64,000 bases of DNA from Phyto melanocephala (lineage: Eukaryota; Arthropoda; Insecta; Diptera; Rhinophoridae), in assembly GCA_941918925.1 (NCBI GenBank), contig OW799233.1:154298845-154362844 (forward strand), in the 5' to 3' direction. A model generated the notes under the pieces. It ran no database searches and was not told the DNA's origin. It saw only the letters and a program-made list of their open reading frames with translations. Of the stretch, positions 1 to 13,539 are shown piece by piece. The translations under genes and the position numbers were made by a program. Position 1 is the first letter of the stretch. Each line of letters opens with the position of its first letter.

Positions 1-3000
1 GTCAAAAGTCAATACAAACGTCAGTTCAGATGTCAATAAAAAAATTCAATTTGTCAAATGTCAATTCAAATGTCAATACAAACGTTAGTTCAGATGTCCG
101 AGTTGCCAACTTTTGTTTATATTAATTTAAAATTCGCATTACCAACCTTTGCAACCTACTACTCCTTTCTGTGCTCCTGTTCCAAAAATGAATGTAAATC
201 GTATATTTTCCAAGTCGAAAAAAAATTTTCAGATAAATTTTTGTAAATTGTGATGTCAATAAAAAAATTCAATTTGTCAAATGTCAATACAAACGTCAGT
301 TCATATGTCCGAGTTGCCAACTTTTGTTTATATTAATTTAAAATTCGCATTACCAAGCTTTGCAGCCTACTACTCCTTTCTGTGCGCCTGTTCCAAAAAT
401 GTATGTAAATCAGATAAATTTTTGTAAGTTGTGATGTCAATAAAAAAATTCAATTTGTCAAATGTCAATACAAACGTCAGTTCAGATGTCCGAGTTGCCA
501 ACTTTTGTTTATATTAATTTAAAATTCGCATTACCAACCTTTGCACCCTTCTACTCCTTTTTATGCTCCTGTTCCAAAAATGTATGTAAATCGTATATTT
601 TCTAAGTCGAAAAAAATTTTTCAGATAAATTTTTGTAAGTTGTGATGTCAATAAAAAAATTCAATTTGTCAAATGTCAATACAAACGTCAGTTCAGATGT
701 CCGAGTTGCCAACTTTTGTTTATATTAATTTAAAATTCGCATTACCAACCTTTGCAACCTTGTGATGTCAATAAAAAAAATCAATTTGTCAAATGTCCAT
801 TCAAATTCAATACAAACGTCAGTTCAGATGTCTGAGTTGCCAACTTTTGTTTATATTAATTTAAAATTCGCATTACCAACCTTTGCACCCTTCTACTCCT
901 TTCTATGCTCCTGTTCCAAAAATGTATGTAAATCGTATATTTTTTAAGTCGAAAAAAATTTTTCAAAAATTTTTGTAAGTTGTCAATAAAAAAATTAATT
1001 TGTCAAATGTCAATACAAACGTCAAAATTTTCAGATAAATTTGAATCAAAATAATTTTCTTTTTTTGACATTTTGTAAAATAAACAAATTCAATTTGCAA
1101 CCTACTACTCCATTCTGTGCTCCTGTTCCAAAAATGTATGTAAATCGTATATTTTCTAAGTCGAAAAAAAATTTTCAAATAAATTTTTGTAAATTGTGAT
1201 GTCAATAAAAAAATTCAATTTGTCAAAAGTCAATACAAACGTCAGTTCAGATGTCAATAAAAAAATTCAATTTGTCAAATGTCAATTCAAATGTCAATAC
1301 AAACGTTAGTTCAGATGTCCGAGTTGCCAACTTTTGTTTATATTAATTTAAAATTCGCATTACCAACCTTTGCAACCTACTACTCCTTTCTGTGCTCCTG
1401 TTCCAAAAATGAATGTAAATCGTATATTTTCCAAGTCGAAAAAAAATTTTCAGATAAATTTTTGTAAGTTGTGATGTCAATAAAAAAATTCAATTTGTCA
1501 AATGTCAATTCAAATGTCAATACAAACGTCAGTTCAGATGTCCGAGTTGCCAACTTTTGTTTATATTAATTTAAAATTCGCATTACCAACCTTTGCAACC
1601 TGTGATGTCAATAAAAAAAAATCAATTTGTCAAATGTCCATTCAAATGTCAATACAAACGTCAGTTCAGATGTCTGAGTTGCCAACTTTTGTTTATATTA
1701 ATTTAAAATTCGCATTACCAACCTTTGCACCCTTCTACTCCTTTCTATGCTCCTGTTCCAAAAATGTATGTAAATCGTATATTTTTTAAGTCGAAAAAAA
1801 TTTTTCAGATAAATTTTTGTAAGTTGTGATGTCAATAAAAAAAATTAATTTGTCAAATGTCTATACAAACGTCAAAATTTTCAGATAAATTTGAATCAAA
1901 ATAATTTTCTTTTTTTGACATTTTGTAAAATAAACAAATTCAATTTGCAACCTACTGCTCCATTCTGTGCTCCTGTTCCAAAAATGTATGTAAATCGTAT
2001 ATTTTCTAAGTCGAAAAAAAATTTTCAGATAAATTTTTGTAAGTTGTGATGTCAATAAAAAAATTCAATTTGTCAAATGTCAATTCAAATGTCAATACAA
2101 ACGTCAGTTCAGATGTCCGAGTTGCCAACTTTTGTTTATATTAATTTAAAATTCGCATTATCAACCTTTGCAACCTTGTGATGTCAATAAAAAAAAATCA
2201 ATTTGTCAAATGTCCATTCAAATGTCAATACAAACGTCAGTTCAGATGTCTGAGTTGCCAGCTTTTGTTTATATTAATTTAAAATTCGCATTACCAACCC
2301 TTGCACCCTTCTACTCCTTTCTATGCTCCTGTTCCAAAAATGTATGTAAATCGTATATTTTCTAAGTCGAAAAAAAATTTTCAGATAAATTTTTGTAAGT
2401 TGTGATGTCAAATAAAAAAATTCAATTTGTCAAATGTCAATTCAAATGTCAATACAAACGTCAGTTCAGATGTCCGAGTTGCCAACTTTTGTTTATATTA
2501 ATTTAAAATTCGCATTACCAACCTTTGCAACCTACTACTCCTTTCTGTGCTCCTGTTCCAAAAATGTATGTAAATCGTATATTTTCTAAGTCGAAACAAA
2601 TTTTTCAGATAAATTTTTGTAAGTTGTCAAATGTCAATTCAAATGTCAATACAAACGTCAGTTCAGATGTCCGAGTTGCCAACTTTTGTTTATATTAATT
2701 TAAAATTCGCATTACCAACCTTTGCACCCTTCTACTCCTTTCTATGCTCCTGTTCCAAAAATGTATGTAAATCGTATATTTTCTAAGTCGAAAAAAATTT
2801 TTCGGATAAATTTTTGTAAGTTGTGATGTCAATAAAAAAAATCAATTTGTCAAATGTCAATACAAACGTCAAAATTTTCAGATAAATTTGAATCAAAATA
2901 ATTTTCTTTTTTTGACATTTTGTAAAATAAACAAATTCAATTTGCAACCCACTACTCCATTCTGTGCTCCTGTTCCAAAAATGTATGTAAATCGTATATT

Positions 3001-3859
3001 TTCTAAGTCGAAAAAAAATTTTCACATAAATTTTTGTAAATTGTGATGTCAATAAAAAATTCAATTTGTCAAATGTCAATACAAACGTCAGTTCAGTTGT
3101 CAATAAAAAAAATCAATTTGTCAAATGTCAATACAAACGTCAAAATTTTCAGATAAATTTGAATCAAAATAATTTTCTTTTTTTGATATTTTGTAAAATA
3201 AACAAATTCAATTTGCAACCTACTACTCCATTCTGTGCTCCTGTTCCAAAAATGTATGTAAATCGTATATTTTCTAAGTCGAAAAAAAATTTTCAAATAA
3301 ATTTTTGTAAATTGTGATGTCAATAAAAAAATTCAATTTGTCAAAAGTCAATACAAACGTCAGTTCAGATGTCAATAAAAAAATTCAATTTGTCAAATGT
3401 CAATTCAAATGTCAATACAAACGTTAGTTCAGATGTCCGAGTTGCCAACTTTTGTTTATATTAATTTAAAATTCGCATTACCAACCTTTGCAACCTACTA
3501 CTCCTTTCTGTGCTCCTGTTCCAAAAATGAATGTAAATCGTATATTTTCCAAGTCGAAAAAAAATTTTCAGATAAATTTTTGTAAATTGTGATGTCAATA
3601 AAAAAATTCAATTTGTCAAATGTCAATACAAACGTCAGTTCATATGTCCGAGTTGCCAACTTTTGTTTATATTAATTTAAAATTCGCATTACCAAGCTTT
3701 GCAGCCTACTACTCCTTTCTGTGCGCCTGTTCCAAAAATGTATGTAAATCAGATAAATTTTTGTAAGTTGTGATGTCAATAAAAAAATTCAATTTGTCAA
3801 ATGTCAATACAAACGTCAGTTCAGATGTCCGAGTTGCCAACTTTTGTTTATATTAATTT

Positions 3860-6800
3860 AAAATTCGCATTACCAACCTTTGCACCCTTCTACTCCTTTT
3901 TATGCTCCTGTTCCAAAAATGTATGTAAATCGTATATTTTCTAAGTCGAAAAAAATTTTTCAGATAAATTTTTGTAAGTTGTGATGTCAATAAAAAAAAT
4001 TAATTTGTCAAATGTCAATACAAACGTCAAAATTTTCAGATAAATTTGAATCAAAATAATTTTCTTTTTCTGACATTTTGTAAAATAAACAAATTTAATT
4101 TGCAACCTACTTCTCCATTCTGTGCTCCTGTTCCAAAAATGTATGTAAATCGTATATTTTCTAAGTCGAAAAAAAATTTTCAGATAAATTTTTGTAAGTT
4201 GTGATGTCAATAAAAAAATTCAATTTGTCAAATGTCAATTCAAATGTCAATACAAACGTCAGTTCAGATGTCCGAGTTGCCAACTTTGTTTATATTAATT
4301 TAAAATTCGCATTACCAACCTTTGCAACCTACTACTCCTTTCTGTGCTCCTGTTCCAAAAATGTATGTAAATCGTATATTTTCTAAGTCAAAAAAAATTT
4401 TTCAGATAAATTTTTGTAAGTTGTCAAATGTCAATTCAAATGTCAATACAAACGTCAGTTCAGATGTCCGAGTTGCCAACTTTTGTTTATATTAATTAAA
4501 AATTCGCATTACCAACCTTTGCACCCTTCTACTCCTTTCTATGCTCCTGTTCCAAAAATGTATGTAAATCGTATATTTTCTAAGTCGAAAAAAATTTGTC
4601 AAATGTCAATACAAACGTCAAAATTTTCAGATAAATTTGAATCAAAATAATTTTCTTTTTTTGACATTTTGTAAAATAAACAAATTCAATTTGCAACCTA
4701 CTACTCCATTCTGTGCCCCTGTTCCAAAAATGTATGTAAATCGTATATTTTCTAAGTCGAAAAAAAATTCTCAAATAAATTTTTGTAAATTGTGATGTCA
4801 ATAAAAAAATTAAATTTGTCAAATGTCAATACAAACGTCAGTTCAGATGTCAATAAAAAAAATTAAATTTGTCAAATGTCAATTCAAATGTCAATACAAG
4901 CGTCAGTTCAGATGTCCGAGTTGCCAACTTTTGTTTATATTAACTTAAAATTCGCATTACCAACCTTTGCAACCTACTACTCCTTTCTGTGCTCCTGTTC
5001 CAAAAATGTATGTAAATCGTATATTTTCTAAGTCGAAAAAAAATTTTTAGATACATTTTTGTAAATTGTGATGCCAATAAAAAAATTCAATTTGTCAAAT
5101 GTCAATTCAAATGTCAGTTCAGATGTCCGAGTTGCCAACTTTTGTTTATATTAATTTAAAATTCGCATTACCAACCTTTGCAACCTACTACTCCTTTCTG
5201 TGCTCCTGTTCCAAAAATGTATGTAAATCGTATATTTTTTAAGTCGAAAAAAAATTTTCAGATAAATTTTTGTAAGTTGTGATAAATCAATTTGTCATAT
5301 TTCAATACAAACGTTAAAATTTGTAGATAAATTTGAATCAAAATAATTTTCTTTTTTTGACTTTTTGTAAAATAAATAAATTCAATTTGTCAAATGTCAA
5401 ATTTCAATGTGAATTCAAATGACAATACAAACGTCAGTTAAGATGTCCGAGTTGCCAACTTTTGTTTAAATTAATTTAAAATTCGCATTACCAACCTTTG
5501 CAACCTTGGAATGTCAATAAAAAAAAATCAATTTGTCAAATGTCCATTCAAATGTCAATACAAACGTCAGTTCAGATGTCTGAGTTGCCAACTTTTGTTT
5601 ATATTAATTTAAAATTCGCATTACCAACCTTTGCACCCTTCTACTCCTTTCTATGCTCCTATTCCAAAAATGTATGTAAATCGTATATTTTCTAAGTCGA
5701 AAAAAATTTTCAGATAAATTTTTGTAAGTTGTGATGTCAAATAAAAAAATTCAATTTGTCAAATGTCAATTCAAATGTCAATACAAACGTCAGTTCAGAT
5801 GTCCGAGTTGCCAACTTTTGTTTATATTAATTTAAAATTCGCATTACCAACCTTTGCAACCTACTACTCCTTTCTGTGCTCCTGTTCCAAAAATGTATGT
5901 AAATCGTATATTTTCTAAGTCGAAACAAATTTTTCAGATAAATTTTTGTAAGTTGTCAAATGTCAATTCAAATGTCAATACAAACGTCAGTTCAGATGTC
6001 CGAGTTGCCAACTTTTGTTTATATTAATTTAAAATTCGCATTACCAACCTTTGCACCCTTCTACTCCTTTTTATGCTCCTGTTCCAAAAATGTATGTAAA
6101 TCGTATATTTTCTAAGTCGAAAAAAATTTTTCAGATAAATTTTTGTAAGTTGTGATGTCAATAAAAAAAATTAATTTGTCAAATGTCAATACAAACGTCA
6201 AAATTTTCAGATAAATTTGAATCAAAATAATTTTCTTTTTCTGACGTTTTGTAAAATAAACAAATTTAATTTGCAACCTACTTCTCCATTCTGTGCTCCT
6301 GTTCCAAAAATGTATGTAAATCGTATATTTTCTAAGTCGAAAAAAAATTTTCAGATAAATTTTTGTAAGTTGTGATGTCAATAAAAAAATTCAATTTGTC
6401 AAATGTCAATTCAAATGTCAATACAAACGTCAGTTCAGATGTCCGAGTTGCCAACTTTGTTTATATTAATTTAAAATTCGCATTACCAACCTTTGCAACC
6501 TACTACTCCTTTCTGTGCTCCTGTTCCAAAAATGTATGTAAATCGTATATTTTCTAAGTCAAAAAAAATTTTTCAGATAAATTTTTGTAAGTTGTCAAAT
6601 GTCAATTCAAATGTCAATACAAACGTCAGTTCAGATGTCCGAGTTGCCAACTTTTGTTTATATTAATTAAAAATTCGCATTACCAACCTTTGCACCCTTC
6701 TACTCCTTTCTATGCTCCTGTTCCAAAAATGTATGTAAATCGTATATTTTCTAAGTCGAAAAAAATTTGTCAAATGTCAATACAAACGTCAAAATTTTCA

Positions 6801-8028
6801 GATAAATTTGAATCAAAATAATTTTCTTTTTTTGACATTTTGTAAAATAAACAAATTCAATTTGCAACCTACTACTCCATTCTGTGCCCCTGTTCCAAAA
6901 ATGTATGTAAATCGTATATTTTCTAAGTCGAAAAAAAATTCTCAAATAAATTTTTGTAAATTGTGATGTCAATAAAAAAATTAAATTTGTCAAATGTCAA
7001 TACAAACGTCAGTTCAGATGTCAATAAAAAAAATTAAATTTGTCAAATGTCAATTCAAATGTCAATACAAGCGTCAGTTCAGATGTCCGAGTTGCCAACT
7101 TTTGTTTATATTAACTTAAAATTCGCATTACCAACCTTTGCAACCTACTACTCCTTTCTGTGCTCCTGTTCCAAAAATGTATGTAAATCGTATATTTTCT
7201 AAGTCGAAAAAAAATTTTTAGATACATTTTTGTAAATTGTGATGCCAATAAAAAAATTCAATTTGTCAAATGTCAATTCAAATGTCAGTTCAGATGTCCG
7301 AGTTGCCAACTTTTGTTTATATTAATTTAAAATTCGCATTACCAACCTTTGCAACCTACTACTCCTTTCTGTGCTCCTGTTCCAAAAATGTATGTAAATT
7401 GTATATTTTTTAAGTCGAAAAAAAATTTTCAGATAAATTTTTGTAAGTTGTGATAAATCAATTTGTCATATTTCAATACAAACGTTAAAATTTGTAGATA
7501 AATTTGAATCAAAATAATTTTCTTTTTTTGACTTTTTGTAAAATAAATAAATTCAATTTGTCAAATGTCAAATTTCAATGTGAATTCAAATGACAATACA
7601 AACGTCAGTTAAGATGTCCGAGTTGCCAACTTTTGTTTAAATTAATTTAAAATTCGCATTACCAACCTTTGCAACCTTGGAATGTCAATAAAAAAAAAAC
7701 AATTTGTCAAATGTCCATTCAAATGTCAATACAAACGTCAGTTCAGATGTCTGAGTTGCCAACTTTTGTTTATATTAATTTAAAATTCGCATTACCAACC
7801 TTTGCACCCTTCTACTCCTTTCTATGCTCCTATTCCAAAAATGTATGTAAATCGTATATTTTCTAAGTCGAAAAAAATTTTCAGATAAATTTTTGTAAGT
7901 TGTGATGTCAAATAAAAAAATTCAATTTGTCAAATGTCAATTCAAATGTCAATACAAACGTCAGTTCAGATGTCCGAGTTGCCAACTTTTGTTTATATTA
8001 ATTTAAAATTCGCATTACCAACCTTTGC
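3860..8028. repeat. Higher-order duplication, 2,171-bp period
   Basis: About 2.0 kb starting near 3,860 recurs at an offset of 2,171 bp (for example 4,201 and 6,372; 4,580 and 6,751; 5,498 and 7,669). Reading the two copies side by side I noticed three substitutions, near 4,075/6,246, 5,229/7,400 and 5,529/7,700, so the duplication looks recent. The similarity stops near 5,857/8,028. Confidence 0.9.
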
Positions 8029-8762
8029 ACCCTTCTACTCCTTTCTATGCTCCTGTTCCAAAAATGTATGTAAATCGTATATTTTCTAAGTCGAAAAAAA
8101 TTTTTCGGATAAATTTTTGTAAGTTGTCAAATGTCAATTCAAATGTCAATACAAACGTCAGTTCAGATGTCCGAGTTGCCAACTTTTGTTTATATTAATT
8201 TAAAATTCGCATTACCAACCTTTGCACCCTTCTACTCCTTTCTATGCTCCTGTTCCAAAAATGTATGTAAATCGTATATTTTCTAAGTCGAAAAAAATTT
8301 TTCAGATAAATTTTTGTAAGTTGTGATGTCAATAAAAAAAATCAATTTGTCAAATGTCAATACAAACGTCAAAATTTTCAGATAAATTTGAATCAAAATA
8401 ATTTTCTTTTTTTGACATTTTGTAAAATAAACAAATTCAATTTGCAACCCACTACTCCATTCTGTGCTCCTGCTCCAAAAATGTATGTAAATCGTATATT
8501 TTCTAAGTCGAAAAAAAATTTTCACATAAATTTTTGTAAATTGTGATGTCAATAAAAAATTCAATTTGTCAAATGTCAATACAAACGTCAGTTCAGTTGT
8601 CAATAAAAAAATTCAATTTGTCAAATGTCAATTCAAATGTCAATACAAACGTCAGTTCAGATGTCCGAGTTGCCAACTTTTGTTTATATTAATTTAAAAT
8701 TCGCATTACCAACCTTTGCAACCTACTACTCCTTTCTGTGCTCCTGTTCCAAAAATGTATGT

Positions 8763-11700
8763 AAATCGTATATTTTCTAAGTCGAAAAAAATTTTTCAGA
8801 TAAATTTTTGTAAGTTGTGATGTCAATAAAAAAAATCAATTTGTCAAATGTCAATACAAACGTCAAAATTTTCAGATAAATTTGAATCAAAATAATTTTC
8901 TTTTTTTGATATTTTGTAAAATAAACAAATTCAATTTGCAACCTACTACTCCATTCTGTGCTCCTGTTCCAAAAATGTATGTAAATCGTATATTTTCTAA
9001 GTCGAAAAAAAATTTTCAAATAAATTTTTGTAAATTGTGATGTCAATAAAAAAATTCAATTTGTCAAAAGTCAATACAAACGTCAGTTCAGATGTCAATA
9101 AAAAAATTCAATTTGTCAAATGTCAATTCAAATGTCAATACAAACGTTAGTTCAGATGTCCGAGTTGCCAACTTTTGTTTATATTAATTTAAAATTCGCA
9201 TTACCAACCTTTGCAACCTACTACTCCTTTCTGTGCTCCTGTTCCAAAAATGAATGTAAATCGTATATTTTCAAAGTCGAAAAAAAAATTTCAGATGATG
9301 TCAATAAAAAAATTCAGTTTGTCAAATGTCAATTCAAATGTCAATACAAACGTCAGTTCAGATGTCCGAGTTGCCAACTTTTGTTTATATTAATTTAAAA
9401 TTCGCATTACCAACCATTGCAACCTACTACTCCTTTCTGTGCTCCTGTTCCAAAAATGAATGTAAATCGTATATTTTCCAAGTCGAAAAAAAATTTTCAG
9501 ATAAATTTTTGTAAATTGTGATGTCAATAAAAAAATTCAATTTGTCAAATGTCAATACAAACGTCAGTTCAGATGTCCGAGTTGCCAACTTTTGTTTATA
9601 TTAATTTAAAATTCGCATTACCAAGCTTTGCAGCCGACTACTCCTTTCTGTGCTCCTGTTCCAAAAATGTATGTAAATCAGATAAATTTTTGTAAGTTGT
9701 GATGTCAATAAAAAAATTCAATTTGTCAAATGTCAATACAAACGTCAGTTCAGATGTCCGAGTTGCCAACTTTTGTTTATATTAATTTAAAATTCGCATT
9801 ACCAACCTTTGCAACCTTTGTGATGTCAATAAAAAAAAATCAATTTGTCAAATGTCCATTCAAATGTCAATACAAACGTCAGTTCAGATGTCTGAGTTGC
9901 CAACTTTTGTTTATATTAATTTAAAATTCGCATTACCAACCTTTGCACCCTTCTACTCCTTTTTATGCTCCTGTTCCAAAAATGTATGTAAATCGTATAT
10001 TTTCTAAGTCGAAAAAAATTTTTCAGATAAATTTTTGTAAGTTGTGATGTCAATAAAAAAATTCAATTTGTCAAATGTCAATTCAAATGTCAATACAAAC
10101 GTCAGTTCAGATGTCCGAGTTGCCAACTTTTGTTTATATTAATTTAAAATTCGCATTACCAACCTTTGCAACCTACTACTCCTTTCTGTGCTCCTGTTCC
10201 AAAAATGTATGTAAATCGTATATTTTCTAAGTCAAAAAAAATTTTTCAGATAAATTTTTGTAAGTTGTCTAATGTCAATTCAAATGTCAATACAAACGTC
10301 AGTTCAGATGTCCGAGTTGCCAACTTTTGTTTATATTAATTAAAAATTCGCATTACCAACATTTGCAACCTACTACTCCTTTCTATGCTCCTGTTCCAAA
10401 AATGAATGTAAATCGTATATTTTCTAAGTCGAAAAAAATTTTTCAGATAAATTTTTGTAAGTTGTGATGTCAATAAAAAAAATCAATTTGTCAAATGTCA
10501 ATACAAACGTCAAAATTTTCAGATAAATTTGAATCAAAATAATTTTCTTTTTTTGATATTTTGTAAAATAAACAAATTCAATTTGCAACCTACTACTCCA
10601 TTCTGTGCTCCTGTTCCAAAAATGTATGTAAATCGTATATTTTCTAAGTCGAAAAAAAATTTTCAAATAAATTTTTGTAAATTGTGATGTCAATAAAAAA
10701 ATTCAATTTGTCAAAAGTCAATACAAACGTCAGTTCAGATGTCAATAAAAAAATTCAATTTGTCAAATGTCAATTCAAATGTCAATACAAACGTTAGTTC
10801 AGATGTCCGAGTTGCCAACTTTTGTTTATATTAATTTAAAATTCGCATTACCAACCTTTGCAACCTACTACTCCTTTCTGTGCTCCTGTTCCAAAAATGA
10901 ATGTAAATCGTATATTTTCAAAGTCGAAAAAAAAATTTCAGATGATGTCAATAAAAAAATTCAGTTTGTCAAATGTCAATTCAAATGTCAATACAAACGT
11001 CAGTTCAGATGTCCGAGTTGCCAACTTTTGTTTATATTAATTTAAAATTCGCATTACCAACCATTGCAACCTACTACTCCTTTCTGTGCTCCTGTTCCAA
11101 AAATGAATGTAAATCGTATATTTTCCAAGTCGAAAAAAAATTTTCAGATAAATTTTTGTAAATTGTGATGTCAATAAAAAAATTCAATTTGTCAAATGTC
11201 AATACAAACGTCAGTTCAGATGTCCGAGTTGCCAACTTTTGTTTATATTAATTTAAAATTCGCATTACCAAGCTTTGCAGCCGACTACTCCTTTCTGTGC
11301 TCCTGTTCCAAAAATGTATGTAAATCAGATAAATTTTTGTAAGTTGTGATGTCAATAAAAAAATTCAATTTGTCAAATGTCAATACAAACGTCAGTTCAG
11401 ATGTCCGAGTTGCCAACTTTTGTTTATATTAATTTAAAATTCGCATTACCAACCTTTGCAACCTTTGTGATGTCAATAAAAAAAAATCAATTTGTCAAAT
11501 GTCCATTCAAATGTCAATACAAACGTCAGTTCAGATGTCTGAGTTGCCAACTTTTGTTTATATTAATTTAAAATTCGCATTACCAACCTTTGCACCCTTC
11601 TACTCCTTTTTATGCTCCTGTTCCAAAAATGTATGTAAATCGTATATTTTCTAAGTCGAAAAAAATTTTTCAGATAAATTTTTGTAAGTTGTGATGTCAA

Positions 11701-12084
11701 TAAAAAAATTCAATTTGTCAAATGTCAATTCAAATGTCAATACAAACGTCAGTTCAGATGTCCGAGTTGCCAACTTTTGTTTATATTAATTTAAAATTCG
11801 CATTACCAACCTTTGCAACCTACTACTCCTTTCTGTGCTCCTGTTCCAAAAATGTATGTAAATCGTATATTTTCTAAGTCAAAAAAAATTTTTCAGATAA
11901 ATTTTTGTAAGTTGTCTAATGTCAATTCAAATGTCAATACAAACGTCAGTTCAGATGTCCGAGTTGCCAACTTTTGTTTATATTAATTAAAAATTCGCAT
12001 TACCAACATTTGCAACCTACTACTCCTTTCTATGCTCCTGTTCCAAAAATGAATGTAAATCGTATATTTTCTAAGTCGAAAAAA
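8763..12084. repeat. Higher-order duplication, 1,647-bp period
   Basis: The block from about 8,763 to 10,437 recurs immediately at an offset of 1,647 bp to about 12,084. I saw no difference between copies in the stretches compared, including idiosyncratic variants such as the TTCAGATGATGTC junction at 9,291 and 10,938. This is the youngest amplification step visible in the array. Confidence 0.9.
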
Positions 12085-12844
12085 ATTTGTCAAATGTCAA
12101 TACAAACGTCAAAATTTTCAGATAAATTTGAATCAAAATAATTTTCTTTTTTTGACATTTTGTAAAATAAACAAATTCAATTTGCAACCTACTACTCCAT
12201 TCTGTGCCCCTGTTCCAAAAATGTATGTAAATCGTATATTTTCTAAGTCGAAAAAAAATTCTCAAATAAATTTTTGTAAATTTAAATTTGTCAAATGTCA
12301 ATACAAACGTCAGTTCAGATGTCAATAAAAAAAATTAAATTTGTCAAATGTCAATTCAAATGTCAATACAAGCGTCAGTTCAGATGTCCGAGTTGCCAAC
12401 TTTTGTTTATATTAACTTAAAATTCGCATTACCAACCTTTGCAACCTACTACTCCTTTCTGTGCTCCTGTTCCAAAAATGTATGTAAATCGTATATTTTC
12501 TAAGTCGAAAAAAAAATTTTAGATAAATTTTTGTAAATTGTGATGCCAATAAAAAAATTCAATTTGTCAAATGTCAATTCAAATGTCAGTTCAGATGTCC
12601 GAGTTGCCAACTTTTGTTTATATTAATTTAAAATTCGCATTACCAACCTTTGCAACCTACTACTCCTTTCTGTGCTCCTGTTCCAAAAATGTATGTAAAT
12701 CGTATATTTTTTAAGTCGAAAAAAATTTTCAATAAAAAAAATCAATTTGTCAAATGTCAATTCATATGGCAATACAACCGTCAGTTCAGATGTCTGAGTT
12801 GCCAATTATAGTTTATATTAATTTAAAATTCGCATTACCAACTT

Positions 12845-13252
12845 GGACACGCCTACTATAACGCCCACTTTACACATAATCTACTGTTAATGAAATATAA
12901 AAACTCAGAAAACCGACAAAATTAGAGGTATGATGTTGAAATTTCATACATATAGCTTTCTACTCAGTGTCATTGTTGAACCAGAAAATGAAGGTAACAT
13001 GCCCACTTTAACGCCTACCTCCTATATAACTTTTTATCTTAAAACCATAAAATTTCTTTATGAATAAAGTTTTTGGAAGAATAAAGAACTATATATCTTA
13101 ATTTTTAATAATACATGTGTTAGTATAAAGAGATTATTCCATAGCGATTACTGTTAATAACAAAATAATACATTTTGTGCTATAAAAGTACATCGAATTA
13201 GTGGTGGGTATAAAATATTCGGCACAGCCGAATATAGTGCTCCTACTTTTTA
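12845..13252 (+). repeat. Dispersed repeat ending in a hairpin (CGGCACAGCCG)
   Basis: Non-array, AT-rich sequence with two scattered 'CGCCCACTTTA'-like motifs. It ends in GGGTATAAAATATTCGGC, a short palindrome (TTCGGCACAGCCGAA) and TATAGTGCTCCTACTTTTT. A reverse-oriented relative lies at 60,298 onward. A terminal hairpin followed by a conserved end suggests a Helitron/Helentron-type 3' terminus, but I cannot classify it firmly. Confidence 0.6.
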
Positions 13253-13497
13253 TATATCTATAGTATATAAGTACCTAATTTTTTATTTGCTTTTATTTTG
13301 TAAATAGTTTGTTGCTTTTATTTCGTAGATGTTAAAGATTGTTGAACTTTTTAATGTAAAATATAATTTTTTCAATAACTAAAATATATGTTTAGTTAGT
13401 ATTTATAACATTTTAAAATTAATAATATCAATCACTATTTAATCATTAAACATGCTAATAACAAAAAAAAAACATTTAATTAATTTGAATTTTAAAA

Positions 13498-13539
13498 ATG
13501 CAATTGCCAACAATAAAGGAATCTAAAGAGGCCTGTAAA
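13498..13539 (+). CDS. unc80: unc80 exon (first seen; start uncertain)
   Basis: Coding stretch ending ...KESKEACK, then donor GTAAGT. It aligns with the residues just before the conserved SFEKVLVQN block. An in-frame ATG lies at 13,498 and a stop just upstream. The exon may instead begin at an internal acceptor (after AATAAAG, about 13,519), which would make it a 21-nt microexon. The true start codon is probably upstream of the window. Confidence 0.6.

Larger units (their letters stand above)
1..12842. repeat. Satellite-like tandem array with higher-order structure
   Basis: Tandem array of related AT-rich modules. Module A (about 49 copies by eye) runs from a GTCA-rich stretch through GAGTTGCCAACTTTTG and ATTCGCATTACCAACC to CTCCTGTTCC, GTATGTAAATCGTATATTT and a poly-A/GATAAATTTTTGTAA end. 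Module B (about 14 copies) replaces the centre with TTTGAATCAAAATAATTTTC and TTTTGTAAAATAAACAAATT. Modules vary by small deletions. Short open frames on both strands recur only because the units repeat; I see no sign of coding. The array is cut by the window start and decays at about 12,730-12,842. It lies 5' of the first unc80 exon seen and could be intronic. Confidence 0.95.

Noticed and set aside
58..12805. Dozens of 60-106-residue open frames on both strands in the first 12.8 kb
   Set aside because: They are the same few frames repeated with the satellite modules, many without a proper ATG, on both strands of the same units, with low-complexity composition. No coding evidence.
1..12842. 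CRISPR-like direct repeats
   Set aside because: Units are about 200 bp and contiguous, with no unique spacers, in a eukaryotic intron-containing context.
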